A stretch of 64,000 bases of DNA, taken from positions 620,001 to 684,000 of the forward strand of contig NZ_CP019434.1 in the NCBI RefSeq assembly GCF_001975725.1. The letters are read 5' to 3'. Shown here one piece after another: positions 60,509 through 64,000 of the stretch (positions are counted from its first letter, which is position 1; every line of letters begins with the position of its first letter). The position numbers and the translations under genes were made by a program. Under the pieces are notes generated by a model. That model was not told the origin of the DNA, searched no databases, and was given only the letters and a program-made list of their open reading frames with translations. The stretch comes from Acidihalobacter ferrooxydans. GTDB taxonomy: Bacteria; Pseudomonadota; Gammaproteobacteria; DSM-5130; Acidihalobacteraceae.

Positions 60509-62083
60509 ATGGAAGATATGCAATCAACGCAGAACGCGATTGCGCCTGCGTCCGCTCGCCTTGAACTGAATGCCATCACCAAGCGCTTTCCGGGAGTGCT
60601 GGCAAACGATGATGTTTCGTTGCGCGTGCGCCCGGGTGAGATTCACGCGCTGCTCGGGGAGAATGGCGCCGGTAAGAGCACGCTGATGAAGATGATTTAC
60701 GGCCTGCTCGCGCCTGATGCGGGCAGCATTCTTTGGGAGGGCCGCGAACTGCACATCGATGGGCCGATGCAGGCGCGCGCGTTGGGCATGGGCATGGTGC
60801 AGCAGCATTTTGCGCTGCTGGAGAGCCTCACCGTGGCCGAAAATCTGGCGTTGACGCTCAATCGTCACGGGCGCTGGAATCCCGAGCGCATTGTGCAGCG
60901 GGTGGCGGCAGCGGAGCGCGAGTTTGGCCTGAAGGTGCACGCGCGCCGCCCGGTGCATCGCTTGTCCGTCGGCGAGCGTCAGCGGGTCGAAATCCTGCGT
61001 TGTCTGTTGCAGGAGGAACCGCTCAAGTTGCTGATTCTCGACGAGCCGACAGCGGTGCTCACGCCGCAGGAAATCGACGGTCTGTTTGCGATTCTGCGCA
61101 AGCTGGCCGCCGACGGGCTGAGTATTTTGTTCGTCAGCCACAAGCTCGACGAGGTGCGTGCGCTGTGCGAGCGGGTGACGGTGCTGCGTGGCGGGCGTGT
61201 GGTGGCCCGGCGCGAGACGTCGGATGTGTCGGTCGAGCAGCTGGCTGCGCTGCTGGTCGGCGACGCGCCGCCGCCGCTGCGCGAGCGCAGCCAGCCGACA
61301 GTCGAGCCGCGTGTGCGGCTGGCCGTGACGGATTTGAATCTATCAACGGACGATCCGCATGGCACGGCGTTGCAGCATGTTGCGTTCGAGCTGCGTCAAG
61401 GTGAAATCGTCGGGTTGGCAGGCGTTTCCGGCAACGGTCAGCAGGAATTGCTCGCGGCGCTGGTCGGCGAGCGGCCGACGGCGCCGCAGGCGGTGAGATT
61501 GAACGGACGTGCGGTCGGACGCCTGGGTGTGCGTGCGCGGCGACGGCTTGGCTTGCGTTACGTGCCGGAGGAGCGTCAGGGTAAGGGTGCCGTGCCGGAG
61601 CTGTCGTTGATCGATAATGCCTTGCTGACGCGTTGGGCACAGGCTTTGCGCTGGGGCTGGCTGCATCTGGGTGCGGCGCGGGCGCAGGCCGAGGCGCTGT
61701 GTGCGCGGCATCAGGTCAAGCAGGCGGGGGTTGGCCAGCCGGCGGCGGCATTGTCCGGGGGTAACCTGCAGAAATTCATTATGGGCCGAGAGTTGGACGA
61801 GAACCCCGAAATTTTCATCGTTGCGCAGCCGACCTGGGGTGTGGACGTGGCCGCCGCGCGGCGCATTCAGGATGGCTTGCTGGCGTTGCGCGAGCGCGGC
61901 TCTGCGTTGCTGGTGATCTCGGACGATCTGGACGAGTTGCTGCTGCTCGCCGATCGTATCGTGGTGATGAGTGATGGCCAGGTGTCGCCGATGCGTGCGG
62001 TGGGCGAGGTGAGCCGCATTGAACTCGGGCGCTGGATGGGCGGCAGCCGGGACGGCTGGGAGAGCGTCGACGATGCGGCCTGA
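60509..62083 (+). CDS. ABC transporter ATP-binding protein, duplicated domains (BMP/nucleoside type)
   Basis: 524 residues with two ABC cassettes. First: LLGENGAGKSTLMKMIYGLL, MVQQHFALLESLTVAEN, LSVGERQRVEILRCLLQE, LLILDEPTAVLTPQE, FVSHKLDEV. Second: GLAGVSGNGQQELLAALVGE, YVPEERQGKGAVPELSLIDN, LSGGNLQKFIMGRELDENP, FIVAQPTWGVDVAAARR. This is the YufO/NupO-RbsA-like branch; MVQQHFxL marks the purine/nucleoside (BMP) importers. It overlaps the first permease by 11 bases. A substrate-binding lipoprotein usually precedes this gene but is absent here. Confidence 0.93.
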   Translation: MEDMQSTQNAIAPASARLELNAITKRFPGVLANDDVSLRVRPGEIHALLGENGAGKSTLMKMIYGLLAPDAGSILWEGRELHIDGPMQARALGMGMVQQHFALLESLTVAENLALTLNRHGRWNPERIVQRVAAAEREFGLKVHARRPVHRLSVGERQRVEILRCLLQEEPLKLLILDEPTAVLTPQEIDGLFAILRKLAADGLSILFVSHKLDEVRALCERVTVLRGGRVVARRETSDVSVEQLAALLVGDAPPPLRERSQPTVEPRVRLAVTDLNLSTDDPHGTALQHVAFELRQGEIVGLAGVSGNGQQELLAALVGERPTAPQAVRLNGRAVGRLGVRARRRLGLRYVPEERQGKGAVPELSLIDNALLTRWAQALRWGWLHLGAARAQAEALCARHQVKQAGVGQPAAALSGGNLQKFIMGRELDENPEIFIVAQPTWGVDVAAARRIQDGLLALRERGSALLVISDDLDELLLLADRIVVMSDGQVSPMRAVGEVSRIELGRWMGGSRDGWESVDDAA

Positions 62084-63146
62084 GGTGCTGCGGATGCGTC
62101 TGGTGCGCCGTGAGCGTCCTTCGGCGGCCATGCGTATTGTGGCGCCGTTGTTGGCGGCGCTGGCGGCGGCGTTGATAACGTTTGCCTTGCTGGGGCTATC
62201 GGGCAAGGCGCCGTTTGGCGGATTCTACGCGTTGTTCCTTGCTCCGCTGGGCAGCGCGTCGGGCTGGGCGGATGTACTGGTGAAAAGTGCACCACTGGCG
62301 CTGATCGGCGCCGGACTGGTGGTCGCCTTTCGCGCGCGGGTGTGGAACATAGGCGCGCAGGGGCAGTACATTGCCGGCGCAGTGCTGGGCAGTGCAGTGG
62401 TGGTGTATCACCCGCAGATTGCCAGCGCATGGGCGCTGCCGGCGATGGTGGCGCTCGGGCTTGTCGGCGGCATGCTGTACGCGGCAATTCCGGCCTTTTT
62501 ATACACGCGCTTCAATGCCAATGTGATCCTGACCAGCCTGATGCTGGACTATGTCGCACTGGCCGGCCTGCATTACCTGACCTTTGGCCCGTGGCGCGAT
62601 CCGGCCAACTTCGGTTTTCCCGGCTCGGTGAGTTTCCCCGCAGCCGCGTCACTGCCGGTGCTCTGGCCGGGTACGCAGTTCGACCTCGGCGCGCTGGCCG
62701 CCTTTGGCGCCGCACCGCTGATCTGGCTGCTGCTGCGCGGTACGCTGTTCGGTTTTCAGGTGCGGGTGTCGGCCAGCGATGCGGCATCGACCTATGCCGG
62801 CTTCAGCCGGGCGCGGGTGATCTGGTCAGCGCTGCTGCTCAGTGGTGGGCTGGCGGGGTTGGCCGGGCTGTTGCAGGTGGCCGGACCGATCGGTCAGTTG
62901 CAGACGAGTATCGCCTCCGAACTCGGTTTCGCGGCGATCATCGTCGCCTATCTCGGTCAGCTCAATCCGCTTGGCGTGCTGCCGGCCTCGCTGCTGGTCG
63001 GGTTGTTCTATGTGGGCGCCAACAACGCGCAGATCAGCTTCGGTCTGTCATCCTCGCTGGGTGAGCTGCTGCAGGGTGTGCTGTTGTTTACACTGCTGGC
63101 GAGCAATGTGCTGGTGAACTACCGCATCGCACGAGGACGCCTATGA
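62073..63146 (+). CDS. ABC transporter permease, YufP/NupP-like
   Basis: 357 residues with about nine helices. APLLAALAAALITFALLGLSGKAPFGGFYALFLAPLGS, WADVLVKSAPLALIGAGLVVAFRARVWNIGAQGQYIAGAVLG (family motif NIGAEGQ), LTSLMLDYVALAGLHYLTFGPWRDP and ASDAASTYAGFSRARVIWSALLLSGGLAGLAGLLQVAG are typical of the first permease of nucleoside/BMP importers. ATG 62073 follows GGAGAG and overlaps the ATPase stop; its own stop overlaps the next start. Confidence 0.92.
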   Translation: MRPEVLRMRLVRRERPSAAMRIVAPLLAALAAALITFALLGLSGKAPFGGFYALFLAPLGSASGWADVLVKSAPLALIGAGLVVAFRARVWNIGAQGQYIAGAVLGSAVVVYHPQIASAWALPAMVALGLVGGMLYAAIPAFLYTRFNANVILTSLMLDYVALAGLHYLTFGPWRDPANFGFPGSVSFPAAASLPVLWPGTQFDLGALAAFGAAPLIWLLLRGTLFGFQVRVSASDAASTYAGFSRARVIWSALLLSGGLAGLAGLLQVAGPIGQLQTSIASELGFAAIIVAYLGQLNPLGVLPASLLVGLFYVGANNAQISFGLSSSLGELLQGVLLFTLLASNVLVNYRIARGRL

Positions 63147-64000
63147 ACACAGCGATCTGGATTTCCCTGCTGGCCAGCGTGGTGGTCGCTGCCACGCCGC
63201 TGCTGTTGGCCGCGACGGGCGAACTCGTCTGCGAGCGCGCCGGCCTGCTGAATCTTGGTGTCGAGGGGATGATGGCTGTTGGCGCGGTGTGCGGCTTCAT
63301 CGGCGCCTTCCACACCGGCAATGCCTATGTCGGCTTGCTGGTCGGTGTCGCGGCGGGCGCGGTCTGCGGGCTATTGTTCGCCTGGCTGACGGTGCAACTG
63401 GTGGCCGATCAGGTGGCGACCGGACTGGCCCTGACCATTCTCGGTCATGGTCTGAGCGGTTTCATTGGCCACGGTTACGCTGGCGCGTCCATCGCCGGGC
63501 TCAAGCCGCTGGCGCTGCCGGGCCTGGCGCAGATTCCTCTGCTCGGGCCGATTCTGTTCGATCACACCTTGCCGGTCTATGCGGCACTGCTGTTGGTTGC
63601 GGGCGTGCATTGGTTCCTCACGCGCAGCCGGGCGGGGCTGACGCTACGCAGCGTCGGTGAGGATCCGAAGGTCTCCTATAGCCTGGGTTTGCGGGTCTAC
63701 GCGGTGCGCTATGCTGCCGCAATCTTCGGCGGCGCGATGGCCGGATTCGCCGGCGCATTCCTCTCGACCGCTTACACGCCGATGTGGGCCGAGGGCATGG
63801 TCGCCGGGCAGGGCTGGATCGCCGTCGGGCTGGTGGTGTTCGCCACCTGGCGGCCGCTGCGCCTGCTGGCCGGTGCGTGGCTGTTCGCCGGGGTTGGTAT
63901 CGGTCAGTTGTTTTCCCAGGCTGTCGGTTTTGCGCTCAATACCTATCTGCTGTCGGCGCTGCCGTATCTTGCAGTGCTGCTTGCGTTGGTATTGATCTCG
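63143..64000 (+). CDS. ABC transporter permease, YufQ/NupQ-like, cut by the window edge
   Basis: 286 codons visible, open at the right edge, with perhaps 20-30 residues missing. MNTAIWISLLASVVVAATPL, LLAATGELVCERAGLLNLGV followed by EGMMAVGAVCGF (the NLGVEGMM motif), and RSRAGLTLRSVGEDPKVSYSLGLRVYAVRY with AGAFLSTAYTPMWAEGM are diagnostic of the second permease of this family. It overlaps the preceding gene by ATGA. A binding protein or purine-catabolism gene may follow outside the window. Confidence 0.92.
   Translation, partial: MNTAIWISLLASVVVAATPLLLAATGELVCERAGLLNLGVEGMMAVGAVCGFIGAFHTGNAYVGLLVGVAAGAVCGLLFAWLTVQLVADQVATGLALTILGHGLSGFIGHGYAGASIAGLKPLALPGLAQIPLLGPILFDHTLPVYAALLLVAGVHWFLTRSRAGLTLRSVGEDPKVSYSLGLRVYAVRYAAAIFGGAMAGFAGAFLSTAYTPMWAEGMVAGQGWIAVGLVVFATWRPLRLLAGAWLFAGVGIGQLFSQAVGFALNTYLLSALPYLAVLLALVLIS

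Overview
The window is GC-rich (roughly 60-65% by eye) and densely coded. It reads as a gammaproteobacterial chromosome: rppH-ptsP, hslR, rubredoxin beside thiD-thiE, rnfB near nth, an HflD-like protein, TatD, PepN and HemN all fit. HflD is largely restricted to this class. A Chromatiales/Ectothiorhodospiraceae-like organism is a guess, not shown. I saw no rRNA, tRNA, CRISPR array, phage or autonomous insertion sequence.

Layout. 1-2.0 kb: branched-chain-amino-acid-type ABC importer (permease cut by the window edge, plus binding protein). 2.5-3.7 kb: MFS exporter. 3.7-9.5 kb: accessory cluster, all on the minus strand, with LysR regulator, NMT1-type binding protein, ATPase, permease, VOC protein and a cyanuric acid hydrolase/barbiturase-family ring-opening amidohydrolase. 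9.8-19.2 kb: housekeeping (hslR, GST, amine oxidase, YcgN, a lone WaaA-like C-terminal domain, ptsP, rppH, HAD phosphatase, rubredoxin, thiD-thiE). 19.2-29.9 kb: a complete fatty-acid uptake and beta-oxidation regulon (TetR, FadE, FadB/FadN-type, FadA, FadD, thioesterase, FadL). 30-37 kb: mixed metabolism, including divergent fbp and a PFK-family gene. 37.3-40.2 kb: lone RnfB, an unknown protein, an nth gene broken by an in-frame stop, and an HflD homologue. 40.5-43.3 kb: ammonium transporter with a sigma-54 promoter and NtrC-like site, and threonine aldolase. 43.8-47.7 kb: MarR-controlled AaeXAB-like efflux operon whose FUSC gene carries a frameshift. 48-53.6 kb: tatD, pepN, an unknown gene and hemN. 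53.8-59.8 kb: a signalling module (HDOD-GAF histidine kinase, REC-PAS-GGDEF-EAL protein, MinD-like ATPase). 60.5-64 kb: BMP/nucleoside-type ABC transporter running off the edge.

The most unusual feature is two families of short dispersed repeats of about 165 bp with terminal inverted repeats and no coding capacity. Family A has at least seven copies or fragments (ends near AACCCGGATAATCCATTAGG) and family B at least nine (ends AGGAGCCTGTCGGACTTGGA). They occupy many of the longer intergenic gaps. One B copy sits inside an older B copy; another supplies the stop codons of two convergent genes; one A copy appears to supply a start codon. They look like MITE-type elements and have shaped gene ends here.
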